From contig NC_008321.1 of the NCBI RefSeq assembly GCF_000014685.1, forward strand, positions 62,001 through 126,000: DNA of 64,000 nucleotides. Direction: 5' to 3'. Both the position numbers and the translations under genes were made by a program. The notes under the pieces were generated by a model. The model did no database searches and was not told where the DNA came from. It saw only the letters and a list, made by a program, of their open reading frames with translations. Positions 17,878-26,277 of this stretch are shown here, piece by piece; position 1 is the stretch's first letter; the number at the start of each line of letters is the position of its first letter. Source of the DNA: Shewanella sp. MR-4. Its GTDB lineage: Bacteria; Pseudomonadota; Gammaproteobacteria; Enterobacterales; Shewanellaceae.

Positions 17878-18837
17878 ATGACGGTATTACTCAGTTTCGG
17901 TGAGGTGTTAGTGGATTTATTGCCCACAGATATTAGCGGCAAGTCCCATCAAGCCATTGCGGGCGGCGCGCCTGCAAACGTGGCTGTGGGTTATGCCAAA
18001 CTGGGGGGCAAGAGTTACTTTGCCGGCGGCATCAGCACCGATGATTATGGGGCTATGTTAAAACAAGCCCTAGCGAATGAAGGGGTTGTAACGGATTACT
18101 TGACCCAAGTGCCGGAGGCGCCAACGGCGACTGTGGTGGTTAATTTGGATGAGCATGGCGAACGGACCTTTGAGTTTAACCGCCAAGGGACTGCCGATCT
18201 TTGCTATAGTCAGCGCCATTTTGATGCCATTCCATGGCAACAGATGGATATTTTCCATCTCTGCTCCAATACCTTTACCGAAGCGAGCATTTTTAACGCG
18301 AGTCTCTATGGCGCTCGTTGTGCGAATTCATTCAATAAGATAGTGAGTTTTGATGTTAATTTGCGCTTATCGCTCTGGCCCGATACCGCATTGCTTGCTG
18401 AGCGGGTTGAGCAGTGTTTTCGTTACACACAAGTGCTGAAAATGAGCCGTGAAGAGGCTGAGTATTTAGCGTTAACGCGGAATAAGAGTTTTGAAGATTA
18501 TTTGCAGTTTTGTTTGGCGCAAGGTGTTGAAGTTATTCTGATTACTGACGGCGCCAATCCAGTGCAATGCATCACAGTGAATGAACGATTTAGCGTGCCA
18601 GTCCCACAAATTAAAGCCGTTGATACCACGGCGGCGGGCGACAGCTTTATGGCGGGTTTTTTGTTTGCGCTAGGTTCTGAGTTAGCGTTTGATCTCGAGC
18701 ATCTAACCTTAAAACATCGACTCGCATGTCAGACACAGTTGCGCAAGGCGATTGAGTTTGCGGTGCGTTGCGGCGCCGTAACCTGTGGGCAGAAGGGCGC
18801 TTTCCCTGCCTTGCCCACATTGTCACAGGTGAGTTAA
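17878..18837 (+). CDS. scrK: Fructokinase (PfkB family)
   Basis: Ribokinase/PfkB-family sugar kinase of 319 aa. It has the N-terminal di-glycine motif (GGAPANVAVGYAKLGG) and the C-terminal signature with the catalytic base Asp in DTTAAGDSFMAGFLFAL. It would phosphorylate the fructose released by sucrose phosphorylase, linking it to glycolysis. The C-terminal region around residues 275-290 is longer than in many fructokinases (an inserted LEHLTLKHRLACQ). It lies downstream of the receptor and ends at a terminator. Confidence 0.92.
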   Translation: MTVLLSFGEVLVDLLPTDISGKSHQAIAGGAPANVAVGYAKLGGKSYFAGGISTDDYGAMLKQALANEGVVTDYLTQVPEAPTATVVVNLDEHGERTFEFNRQGTADLCYSQRHFDAIPWQQMDIFHLCSNTFTEASIFNASLYGARCANSFNKIVSFDVNLRLSLWPDTALLAERVEQCFRYTQVLKMSREEAEYLALTRNKSFEDYLQFCLAQGVEVILITDGANPVQCITVNERFSVPVPQIKAVDTTAAGDSFMAGFLFALGSELAFDLEHLTLKHRLACQTQLRKAIEFAVRCGAVTCGQKGAFPALPTLSQVS

Positions 18838-18855
18838 CACTTCCTGCAAACCATC

Positions 18856-18892
18856 AAGCTGAGGTGAGTGATTGCTTGCCTTAGCTTTTTTT
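18856..18892 (+). terminator. Intrinsic terminator after scrK
   Basis: AAGCTGAGG (18856-18864) pairs with CCTTAGCTT (18879-18887) with one G-U pair; a T-run follows. Confidence 0.65.
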
Positions 18893-18972
18893 CGAGCCTA
18901 TTGCGCGAACTTCATCACGTTTTACTTGCCCCATTAGTCGAGCATTTATGCTATTTTAGCTGCGGCTTATAG

Positions 18973-19009
18973 TCGAAGGAGCATAGGTTTCTCCTCTGCT
19001 TTCGGTCGA
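18973..19009 (+). other. Possible leader hairpin upstream of mogA
   Basis: CGAA and AGCA (near 18974-18982) can pair with TGCT and TTCG (near 18998-19004), and GGAG can pair with CTCC inside the same stretch. It does not resemble the Moco riboswitch that I remember, so no function is claimed. Confidence 0.25.
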
Positions 19010-19042
19010 TTGGTTTTATTTCAACATGATTGGGGATTTCCT

Positions 19043-19576
19043 ATGAGCAAAGCAAAAATCGGGATTGTTACGGTAAGCGATCGTGCCAGTGCGGGGATTT
19101 ATGAGGATATCTCGGGCAAGGCCATTATCGACACCCTCAATGATTACCTCACCAGCGAGTGGGAGCCGATTTATCAAGTGATCCCCGACGAGCAGGATGT
19201 GATTGAAGCGACCCTGATCAAGATGGCCGATGAGCAGGATTGCTGCTTGATTGTGACCACGGGCGGCACTGGCCCAGCCAAGCGTGATGTTACGCCAGAG
19301 GCGACTGAGGCCGTGTGCGATCGCATGATGCCGGGCTTTGGCGAGTTGATGCGCGCCGAGTCGTTAAAGTTTGTACCGACGGCGATTCTCTCGCGCCAAA
19401 CTGCGGGCTTGCGAGGGGATTCCTTAATTGTGAACCTGCCGGGCAAGCCAAAATCTATCCGCGAATGTTTAGATGCGGTGTTCCCCGCCATCCCTTACTG
19501 CATCGACCTGATGGAAGGGCCGTACCTCGAGTGTAACGAAGCCGTGATTAAGCCTTTTAGGCCTAAGGCAAAATAA
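19043..19576 (+). CDS. mogA: Molybdopterin adenylyltransferase MogA
   Basis: 177 aa, MoaB/Mog family. It adenylylates molybdopterin before molybdenum insertion. Signature motifs are IGIVTVSDRASAG at the N-terminus, TTGGTGPAKRDVTPEAT in the middle and LPGKPKSIRECL near the end. This is relevant here because formate dehydrogenase-N and FdhD downstream need a molybdenum cofactor. Extending to an upstream GTG-type start would add 11 residues unlike the family, so I use the ATG at 19043. A near-perfect terminator follows. Confidence 0.95.
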   Translation: MSKAKIGIVTVSDRASAGIYEDISGKAIIDTLNDYLTSEWEPIYQVIPDEQDVIEATLIKMADEQDCCLIVTTGGTGPAKRDVTPEATEAVCDRMMPGFGELMRAESLKFVPTAILSRQTAGLRGDSLIVNLPGKPKSIRECLDAVFPAIPYCIDLMEGPYLECNEAVIKPFRPKAK

Positions 19577-19599
19577 CGCGCCGCACAGCAAGATGACAT

Positions 19600-19626
19600 A
19601 AACCCAAGCCTAGCTTGGGTTTTTTA
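19600..19626. terminator. Terminator after mogA
   Basis: AAACCCAAGC (19600-19609), loop CTA, GCTTGGGTTT (19613-19622), then TTTA. It also covers the last codons of the convergent small gene. Confidence 0.88.
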
Positions 19627-19828
19627 TTGGCTTGTTCGGAGTTGGTGGCTTGCTGGTGATTAGCAGCGCCGACACGCCCGTCGCGATAAACAGCACTGGG
19701 ATAGCCACAAAATGCGCGAAGGCATTGGGTGCAATGCTGAAGTTTAACCAGAGCAAGAGTGCCCAAATGAGGCTGAGTAAGCCAAAGGCCAGCAGGCGTT
19801 TAAACTGGCTGAGGGTGCGCTGTGTCAT
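19610..19828 (-). CDS. Small inner-membrane protein, unknown
   Basis: 72 aa with two hydrophobic segments (about residues 12-30 and 37-58), a short linker and a Pro/Lys-rich tail. AGGA lies eight bases before the ATG, supporting translation. I do not recognise the family. The last four residues and the stop codon are read from the mogA terminator stem, an economical overlap of two convergent genes. It may be a conserved Shewanella small membrane protein. Confidence 0.6.
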   Translation of the reverse strand: MTQRTLSQFKRLLAFGLLSLIWALLLWLNFSIAPNAFAHFVAIPVLFIATGVSALLITSKPPTPNKPIKNPS

Positions 19829-19979
19829 AGTGTCGTCCTGTGTGCTGGAGATTTAAGCACAGTCTAAAAACTCCCATATTGGGTTTGAAGTGTCGTTATT
19901 GACAGTTTTAGGGTGAGTAGTGACATTTTTGGCCAGTGCGCTAGACTCAATGCATGATGAGGCTGGGGAGGGCATTGGG

Positions 19980-21023
19980 ATGAGAAGGATCACTATTTTG
20001 GCGACGGATAATACGGTTGCCAGCGGGATTATTGGTTTTCTCGATGTGTTTAGTTTCTGCAATACCTATTGGCGGCGAGTCAATCCACAGGCCGAACAAG
20101 ACTTGTTTGAGTGCCAAGTGGTGTCGAGTCATGGCGGTGATATCCTAACGAATCAAGGTATTAAAGTGCCTGCCGTTGGGCTTAATACCCCGAGTGATAT
20201 TCTGCACTCCGATGCGGTGATTTTGGCTTCGGCCATGGTGACTAACAAGAACGAATTCCAAACCTATCTCAATGATTTTGAATTCTTATTTGAACCGTTA
20301 AGGCTATTTGCTGCCTCAGGTAAACCATTGGCAGCCTATTGCTCTGGCACCTTGATTTTAGCGGCCTCCGGCCTGCTGGACGGACGCGAGGCGACGACTG
20401 TCTGGTGGCTGAATGAGATGTTTCAGCGACATTTTGCCAAGGTGAACCTGCGGATGGACAAGCTGGTGGTGTCCGACGGCCATCTGCATACCGCAGGGGC
20501 GACGACCTCGAATATGAGCCTCGCCCTGCATTTAGTGCACATTTTGGTGGGTGAGCAGTTAGCAAGCCAGATGGCAAAAATCCTGCTGATTGATCCTAAT
20601 CGCCAATCCCAACAACCCTTTATGACCATGGATCTGATGACGTCGAGCCATAAGGACGAGGTGATTTGGAATGTGCAGCAATGGATGCAGCATCATTTAA
20701 CCGAACCCCTGTTACTGGATGATATTGCTGATAAATTTGCTTTAGGTAAGCGCACCCTTATTCGCCGCTTTAAAAAGGCGTTAAACGAGACTCCGGCCAG
20801 TTATGTGCAGCGTCTGCGGGTGGATGAGGCAAAACGTCTATTGGAAACGACCAGTCTAGGCTTAGAGGAAGTGGTCACCCGTGTGGGTTATGAGGATGTC
20901 AGCTCGTTTCGCAAATTATTCATTCAGCTAACGAGCTTAACCCCGAGGGCCTACAGGCAGCGCTTTAATACTCAGCAATATGAGTTTGATAGCGACAACT
21001 GCTGCGAGGCCGAACTGCATTAA
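19980..21023 (+). CDS. GlxA-type AraC regulator with DJ-1/PfpI domain
   Basis: 347 aa. The N-terminal DJ-1/PfpI-like amidotransferase fold covers about residues 1-190, with a Cys in the nucleophile-elbow region (LAAYCSGTLILAASGLLDG). A C-terminal AraC domain has two helix-turn-helix units (LDDIADKFALGKRTLIRRFK and LEEVVTRVGYEDVSSFRKLF). Such proteins regulate metabolism of amino compounds or stress genes, and the DJ-1 domain senses an unknown ligand. A strong GGGGAGGG site selects the ATG at 19980 over upstream alternatives. It ends three bases from the convergent PspB-like gene. Confidence 0.9.
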   Translation: MRRITILATDNTVASGIIGFLDVFSFCNTYWRRVNPQAEQDLFECQVVSSHGGDILTNQGIKVPAVGLNTPSDILHSDAVILASAMVTNKNEFQTYLNDFEFLFEPLRLFAASGKPLAAYCSGTLILAASGLLDGREATTVWWLNEMFQRHFAKVNLRMDKLVVSDGHLHTAGATTSNMSLALHLVHILVGEQLASQMAKILLIDPNRQSQQPFMTMDLMTSSHKDEVIWNVQQWMQHHLTEPLLLDDIADKFALGKRTLIRRFKKALNETPASYVQRLRVDEAKRLLETTSLGLEEVVTRVGYEDVSSFRKLFIQLTSLTPRAYRQRFNTQQYEFDSDNCCEAELH

Positions 21024-21026
21024 TGG

Positions 21027-21287
21027 CTATTTCAGCGCGTCAATCTGTTGCGCCAGAGATGTCTTGGCAGTGTCGTTCTCTGCGTCTGTCACTATGCGCT
21101 CCAGTACTTGCACACGCTCGGTAAGCACTTGATTCTGTAAACTCAGTTGCGTGAGTTTATCCTCAAGCTGTCGCTCGTTGCCGCCGCCCAGTTGGCGGAT
21201 TTTTAGATAATGCTTAAACATTTCTGTGGCACTCACGCTCACCACAAAAGTCACCATGATCACCATCAGCACATATTCGTTTTCCAT
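21027..21287 (-). CDS. PspB-like small membrane coiled-coil protein
   Basis: 86 aa. One N-terminal membrane segment (VLMVIMVTFVVSVSATEMF) is followed by a basic stretch and a coiled coil (LEDKLTQLSLQNQVLTERVQ, VLERIVTDAE). The order and the VQVLERIVTDAE end resemble phage shock protein PspB (RIQALESILDAEHP), but no pspA or pspC is nearby. AGAGGT precedes the ATG. It closes the operon of hydrolase, ABC ATPase and permease, so it may be an accessory or envelope-stress subunit of that exporter. That role is inferred from position only. Confidence 0.7.
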   Translation of the reverse strand: MENEYVLMVIMVTFVVSVSATEMFKHYLKIRQLGGGNERQLEDKLTQLSLQNQVLTERVQVLERIVTDAENDTAKTSLAQQIDALK

Positions 21288-21336
21288 AACTGACCTCTTT
21301 AACCCAAGGGCGTACAGTGCCCTTGGGTCGATAGTG

Positions 21337-22476
21337 TTATAAGCCGAAGACCACTTTTTCACTCTTTAAGGATTTTTCCATACCAAGCGCCAAGACGAGG
21401 GCGATGGCTAGGGTGTCGAGCGTCGATACCAGCAGTTGCAGCATGCTCATGTCCTTACCTTTGATAAAGTCCATCAGCGCCTGTTGCTGACCGGAGACGG
21501 GCAACCATTGCAGAATGTCCGGCGCTATGTTGTAGCTGGCCGCCATCGATAGCGCCAAGGGCACAAACAACACCATGGTCAGGTAGGACTGGGCTTCCTT
21601 AAAGGTTTTGGCCATAAAGGACACAAACAATTGCAGACAGGCGGCCATCAGCGCGACGGGAATACCGACCAGCAGCATTAGCGCCATAAACTCATTGGTG
21701 ATGCTGACGCTAAAGCCGAGTTCCTGCCAAGGCACGAAGGTATAGGCGACCTTAGACACCAGTAAAATCAACACTAAGCCGAGCAGGGCAAACAGGCCGA
21801 CGGCGATGATTTTCGAGAGCACTAACTGGCGTGTGGTCAGCGGATGGCTGAGTAACAATGCCAAGGAGTTGCGCTCACGCTCACCGGCGCTGGTGTCGAT
21901 GGCCAGATTCATCCCCGAGATAAACACTGAATAAATCATAGTGAAAATGGCGATGCCTAAAATCATCCCGCCCTTAGAGTCGGTCGTGGCTTGGTCATGC
22001 ACATTCACTTTCAGTGGCTGCACCACTCGAGGGTCGATGCCACGGGCGATTAAGCGTAGGCTGCCCATTTCGGCGCTGTAGGCCTGCAACTGTTTCTCTA
22101 AGCGACGAATCGAGTTTTGCAGTTTTTCCTCTGAGTTATCGGCCACGATAGTGATTTCGGCGCCTTTGCCTTGGTTCATCTGCTTGGCATAGTCGGGGCT
22201 GATAATCAGCTCGATGGCTTTCAGATCCTTAGCGCCAGCTTCACCTTGGGTAATGCCCTTGTTGGACAAAAATCTCACTAAGTCAGGTGCTTTGTCGGGG
22301 TTAGTGATGCTGATTTTGAGATCGTCCGGGCTGGTCAGTTGGCCGATAAGCACCATAAACAGGCCACACATGATCAGCGGCGTGCCGATGGCGTAGTAGA
22401 GGCCCGCCATCACAGAGCGTTTATCGCGGGCGGCGTCTATCAGTTCCTTGCGAACCATTGCGATGATTTTGTTCAT
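21337..22476 (-). CDS. natB: ABC-2 type exporter permease, NatB-like
   Basis: 379 aa. One N-terminal membrane segment, a large extracytoplasmic loop (about residues 45-165) and five to six C-terminal segments, the layout of NatB and related ABC-2 permeases. The short motif SAGERERNSLALLLSHPLTT before the membrane block is characteristic. NatAB of Bacillus exports sodium; the substrate here is not known. It follows its ATPase gene after 88 bp. Confidence 0.82.
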   Translation of the reverse strand: MNKIIAMVRKELIDAARDKRSVMAGLYYAIGTPLIMCGLFMVLIGQLTSPDDLKISITNPDKAPDLVRFLSNKGITQGEAGAKDLKAIELIISPDYAKQMNQGKGAEITIVADNSEEKLQNSIRRLEKQLQAYSAEMGSLRLIARGIDPRVVQPLKVNVHDQATTDSKGGMILGIAIFTMIYSVFISGMNLAIDTSAGERERNSLALLLSHPLTTRQLVLSKIIAVGLFALLGLVLILLVSKVAYTFVPWQELGFSVSITNEFMALMLLVGIPVALMAACLQLFVSFMAKTFKEAQSYLTMVLFVPLALSMAASYNIAPDILQWLPVSGQQQALMDFIKGKDMSMLQLLVSTLDTLAIALVLALGMEKSLKSEKVVFGL

Positions 22477-22564
22477 GATTATTCCTTATCCCAAGTTTGT
22501 CTGTTCGCCATGAGGTCGAAGCAGGCGTTATCGCAATTTGTGTGAGCGTTAATGCTGTGAGTCA

Positions 22565-23299
22565 TCATGCGGCAATCCCCTCATCGGTGCCGATCAGCTG
22601 GATAAAGGCATCTTCGAGTGAGGACTTACCCGTTTGCGCGCAGAGCTGTTCAGGGCTGCCGATGGCGACCACTCGGCCCTGCGCCATCACGATCACTTGG
22701 TCGCACAATGCCGCGACTTCCTGCATCACATGGCTGGAAAACAGCACACAATGCCCTTGATTCTTAAGGTCGATAAGAATGTCGCGCAGCAAACGAGTGC
22801 TCATGACATCGAGTCCACGGGTTGGCTCGTCGAGGATAATATTGCTCGGGCTGTGGACTATGGCCTGGGCGAGGGCGGTCTTCATTCTTTGCCCCTGGGA
22901 GAAGCCTTTACAGCGGCGGTCGCTGATATCTTCGAGGCGCAATTTGGCGATGACATTGTCGGTGGCCGCCTTGGCATCGCTTGCGGATAAACCGCTGAGT
23001 TCGGCAAAGTAACGGATATATTCCCGCGGCGTTAAGCGCTCATACAGACCGAACGGGTCGGGGAATAAGCCTAACTGCTGCTTAGCGCCAATCGGGTCGA
23101 TGGCAACGTCGATACCTTCAATTTCAGCCGTGCCAGTGTCGGGTTTTAACAGCCCGAAAATCGTGCGTAAACAGGTGGTTTTACCCGCGCCATTGGGGCC
23201 GAGCAGGCCGGTGATCTGGCCATTTTCGGCCACGAAACTCAAATCGTTTAGGGCCTGCACTTCGCCGATGCGCTTAGAAAGATGGGATACTTTGATCAT
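22565..23299 (-). CDS. natA: ABC transporter ATPase, NatA-like
   Basis: 244 aa nucleotide-binding subunit. Walker A is GPNGAGKTT, the signature is FSQGQRMKTALAQAI, Walker B is NIILDEPTRGLD and the H-loop is in LFSSHVM. It pairs with the ABC-2 permease downstream. Its ATG lies two bases after the stop of the hydrolase gene, whose last codons provide the GGAG ribosome binding site, so hydrolase and ATPase are translated together. Confidence 0.9.
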   Translation of the reverse strand: MIKVSHLSKRIGEVQALNDLSFVAENGQITGLLGPNGAGKTTCLRTIFGLLKPDTGTAEIEGIDVAIDPIGAKQQLGLFPDPFGLYERLTPREYIRYFAELSGLSASDAKAATDNVIAKLRLEDISDRRCKGFSQGQRMKTALAQAIVHSPSNIILDEPTRGLDVMSTRLLRDILIDLKNQGHCVLFSSHVMQEVAALCDQVIVMAQGRVVAIGSPEQLCAQTGKSSLEDAFIQLIGTDEGIAA

Positions 23300-23301
23300 G
23301 A

Positions 23302-24909
23302 TTACTCCTTGGCACCAGTGCTGGGCTTATCCTTGGCTGATTGGGTTGCGGCTTCGGTCGCGAGTGGCTCAACCGAGCTGGCATTTAAATAGAAGCTACG
23401 GCGTACATCCTTCTTCAAACATTCACCATCGAGATCTTTGACCGAACCAGTACGCACTAACTCGGCGATTAAGTTATTGGCACAGGACTGATAGGCCACG
23501 CCATGGGTGGCGTATGGCGCGACAAAGTGTTTGGCGTTAGTGAGTTTTTCCATCGCCAGTTCACCCCAGCTCGGTGGGGTTGCTGGGTCAATTTCGCCCG
23601 ACAGCAACAGTGTGGGGATATCGCTCTTGATAGGCTCGCTAAAGCTGGCATCGACCGCAGGCACCTTCCACACAGAGCACGAGGTTTCGAGGCTCTCGAG
23701 CATGGTTTTGCCGACATAGGAGTTTTTGGCCTGTTCACGCATCGCCGGAGTGATGCGGTGCATGTCTTCGCCGCAGACGACGGAGGCGTGCATGCCCATT
23801 GCCATACCCGCATTATCCGTAGTTAAGGCAAATAACCCGAGTAATGGTTGGTAGTTACCCTTAGCGGCCTGATGAATCGCATGGGGCACTAAGGCGCGCA
23901 CATTGGTTTGATACAGCGCCATGCGGATCGCGCCATAAAACTTTGAGCGAGTCATAGTGAGTAGGGTCTTTTCTCCCGTCACAGGGTCGTGCACTTGCTC
24001 CATCACTGGCCCTTGGCTGAGTTTAGCGACTACTTGGTCAAACTCGGCTTTGAGCTCAGGAAACTCGGCATGGCAGGCGGCTGTGTCTTGGCAGTCTTTA
24101 AACAGCAAGTCAAAGCCACGTTCAATCGCCGAGCCAATCTCCAATACGCTCTGCTGCATGGGCACAATGCCGTCTATGGTGACTGTGGCTAAGTGCTCGG
24201 GATATAAGCGCATATAGAGCTGCGCCATACGTGTGCCGTAGGAGATACCGTAGAGGTGCAGTTTCTTATAGCCTAACTTGGCGCGTACGGCTTCGAAGTC
24301 TTGCACCGCATTGAGGCTGCCATATTGGGTGACGTCAGTATCGGGGAATTGATCGCGGCATTTTTGTGCCTCGACCAAGGTATCGACATTATCCTCGTCG
24401 ATGGCGAGCGGAGATTGCGGGCCTGAGTCGCAGTTTAGTGGATTCGAGCGGCCTGTGCCCCGTTGATCGATAAGCAAAATGTCGCGCTGCTGGCGCACTT
24501 TGTTCAGCATGCTATCGAAGCCTGCCGCGTTATCTATGGCCGATTGACCTGGGCCGCCGGCGATCGCCAGTAAGGCCTCTTCGTGGTTGACGTTTTTCAC
24601 CGCGGGCAAGACCACATAATGCACTTGGATCTGTTTGCCATCGGGCTTATTAGGGTTTTCCGGCACAGTGACAAAGCCGCAGTTTAAGCGGTCCGACACG
24701 CCCTCCACATAACAGGTGTTGGCGGATTCAGTGGGCTTTACTGAGTTGTCGCTCGCCCAAGCCGTGGCGCTACCCATGGCGAGCATCAGCGCACTCAAAC
24801 TGATGATGCTTTTGCTTAACTTGCTCGAGAGCTGGTGCGTATCAATGCGCTTCATTGCCACGTCAGCGCTGGCATTATGGGACTTCCTGTGGATCATGCT
24901 ATCTATCAT
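23302..24909 (-). CDS. Exported alpha/beta hydrolase, TAP-like peptidase
   Basis: 535 aa. The hydrophobic segment at about residues 33-50 (SIISLSALMLAMGSATAWA) is a signal peptide, so the protein acts outside the cytoplasm. Catalytic triad candidates are Ser in YGISYGTRMAQ, Asp in SGEIDPATPP and His in ATHGVAYQSC. The last part matches the TAP C-terminal domain of tripeptidyl aminopeptidases and SlpD/E-like hydrolases. The oxyanion stretch is AGGPGQSA. It probably removes short peptides or esters in the envelope. It is the first gene of the operon with NatAB and diverges from a GntR gene. Confidence 0.85.
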   Translation of the reverse strand: MIDSMIHRKSHNASADVAMKRIDTHQLSSKLSKSIISLSALMLAMGSATAWASDNSVKPTESANTCYVEGVSDRLNCGFVTVPENPNKPDGKQIQVHYVVLPAVKNVNHEEALLAIAGGPGQSAIDNAAGFDSMLNKVRQQRDILLIDQRGTGRSNPLNCDSGPQSPLAIDEDNVDTLVEAQKCRDQFPDTDVTQYGSLNAVQDFEAVRAKLGYKKLHLYGISYGTRMAQLYMRLYPEHLATVTIDGIVPMQQSVLEIGSAIERGFDLLFKDCQDTAACHAEFPELKAEFDQVVAKLSQGPVMEQVHDPVTGEKTLLTMTRSKFYGAIRMALYQTNVRALVPHAIHQAAKGNYQPLLGLFALTTDNAGMAMGMHASVVCGEDMHRITPAMREQAKNSYVGKTMLESLETSCSVWKVPAVDASFSEPIKSDIPTLLLSGEIDPATPPSWGELAMEKLTNAKHFVAPYATHGVAYQSCANNLIAELVRTGSVKDLDGECLKKDVRRSFYLNASSVEPLATEAATQSAKDKPSTGAKE

Positions 24910-24940
24910 GAGCGCTTTCCTTTTTGCATTTCAGGATGAG

Positions 24941-24987
24941 TGTGTTACTTTAAACACAGTGTATCGGTGTATCAATGTATTAATACA
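24941..24987. promoter_or_regulatory. Candidate operator between hydrolase and GntR genes
   Basis: TGTGTT (24941-24946) and AACACA (24953-24958) form an inverted repeat. Three 8-bp iterations follow, GTGTATC (24959), GTGTATC (24967) and ATGTATT (24975), and the last is part of the palindrome TGTATTAATACA (24976-24987). The site sits directly upstream of the GntR start and probably binds that regulator. Confidence 0.5.
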
Positions 24988-25001
24988 GTGTGTAAAGACT
25001 A

Positions 25002-25367
25002 ATGTTAGAACTTTTAAATGTCAACCCCAGCAGTGGTGAGCCAATTTACAAGCAATTACACGAGCAAATCGTGCGCTTGATTGTGGGCGGCCAGTTGCAA
25101 GAGGAAGACGTATTACCCTCAGTGCGCCAAATTGCTGAATATCTTGCGGTCAATCCAATGACGGTGTCCCGCGCGATTCAGCAATTGGTCGATCAAGGTT
25201 GGCTAGAGCGCCGCCGTGGTCAGGCGACTAGGGTTGCGGCGCGTACCGAGGCGATGGAGTCGGGCGTGAGTCTGCTCGAGCCGCAATTAGATGCCTTGCT
25301 GGCGCAGGCAAAGCAGCTGGGCGTGAGTTTGCCCGAGTTACTGCAATTGATTAATGAGCGTTGGTAG
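25002..25367 (+). CDS. GntR regulator, YtrA type
   Basis: 121 aa. A winged helix of the GntR family (PIYKQLHEQIVRLIVGGQL, LPSVRQIAEYLAVNPMTVSR, GWLERRRGQ) is followed only by a short helical tail of about 45 residues. That is the YtrA subfamily, which represses neighbouring ABC transporter genes. The two genes after it are such a transporter, and the divergent operon also encodes one. No strong ribosome binding site precedes the ATG. Confidence 0.88.
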   Translation: MLELLNVNPSSGEPIYKQLHEQIVRLIVGGQLQEEDVLPSVRQIAEYLAVNPMTVSRAIQQLVDQGWLERRRGQATRVAARTEAMESGVSLLEPQLDALLAQAKQLGVSLPELLQLINERW

Positions 25368-25413
25368 CCTGAGTCGAGCTAAGTGAAAACGAGAATAAAA
25401 AGGACGCAATTCG

Positions 25414-26277
25414 ATGGACCAAGACTGTACCCCAATACTAGAGTTTTCTAACGTAAACAAAGTGTTTCGTGGCAAAGGTGCCAGCGAAAAACGTGCGCTC
25501 AAGGATCTGACCTTACGTTTATCGGCCGGTATGGTGGTCGGTCTATTGGGACAAAACGGTGCGGGTAAATCGACCCTAATGCGCTGCGCCTTGGGGATCC
25601 TCTCGCCGGATTCGGGCGAAATCTGCACCTTAGGCGAAACGCCGGAGCAGCTTTCTTCTGCCGCTAAGGAACGCTTAGGCTATGTTCCGCAGCAACCTTT
25701 TGGTTATGAAGGCTTTACCGTCGAGCGCGCCCTCGATTTGCACCGCAGTTTTTATCCCCACTGGGACATGCAGTTAGAGCAGGATTGGCTCACCCGCTTC
25801 GAATTAGATGTCACTCAACAGGTACAACGCCTGTCCGTTGGTCAGCGCCAATCCTTGGCCTTGATCATGGCGATGGCCTATCGCCCCGAGTTGCTGATCC
25901 TCGATGAACCCGTGGCTAGCCTCGACCCGATAGTCAGACGCAAGTTTATGGTCGATTTGTTCGACTTAGCCCTCGAATCCGGCTCGGCCGTGTTGTTTTC
26001 ATCCCATATCACCTCAGATTTAGAACGGGTCGCGAGCCATGTCGCCCTGATTAAACAGGGCGAGTTAGTGCTGTTTAAGGAGATAGATGCCCTGCGGGAA
26101 GAGGTGCGTTTAGTCAAACTCGCGGAGGGCGCCGAGTTACCTGAGCAGGTGCGTATCCTCAGCCGCGATGGCGATTCTGTACTGGTGGATAGGGGCGATG
26201 TGGAGCTTAATTTGCGCGGCGTGCAGCGCAGCGAAGCGCTGAATTTAGAACAACTCTTTGTGGAGCTGCACAAATGA
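25414..26277 (+). CDS. ABC transporter ATPase (YtrB-like)
   Basis: 287 aa. Walker A is GQNGAGKST, the signature region is LSVGQRQSLALIMAMAY, Walker B is LLILDEPVASLD and the H-loop is in LFSSHIT. After the ATPase core there is a C-terminal extension (about residues 225-287) seen in many exporters of this group. AAAGGACG precedes the ATG. It overlaps the next gene by 4 bp. Confidence 0.9.
   Translation: MDQDCTPILEFSNVNKVFRGKGASEKRALKDLTLRLSAGMVVGLLGQNGAGKSTLMRCALGILSPDSGEICTLGETPEQLSSAAKERLGYVPQQPFGYEGFTVERALDLHRSFYPHWDMQLEQDWLTRFELDVTQQVQRLSVGQRQSLALIMAMAYRPELLILDEPVASLDPIVRRKFMVDLFDLALESGSAVLFSSHITSDLERVASHVALIKQGELVLFKEIDALREEVRLVKLAEGAELPEQVRILSRDGDSVLVDRGDVELNLRGVQRSEALNLEQLFVELHK

Noticed and set aside
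18961..19042. Moco riboswitch before mogA
   Set aside because: The leader can form a small hairpin but does not match the Moco RNA motif that I remember.
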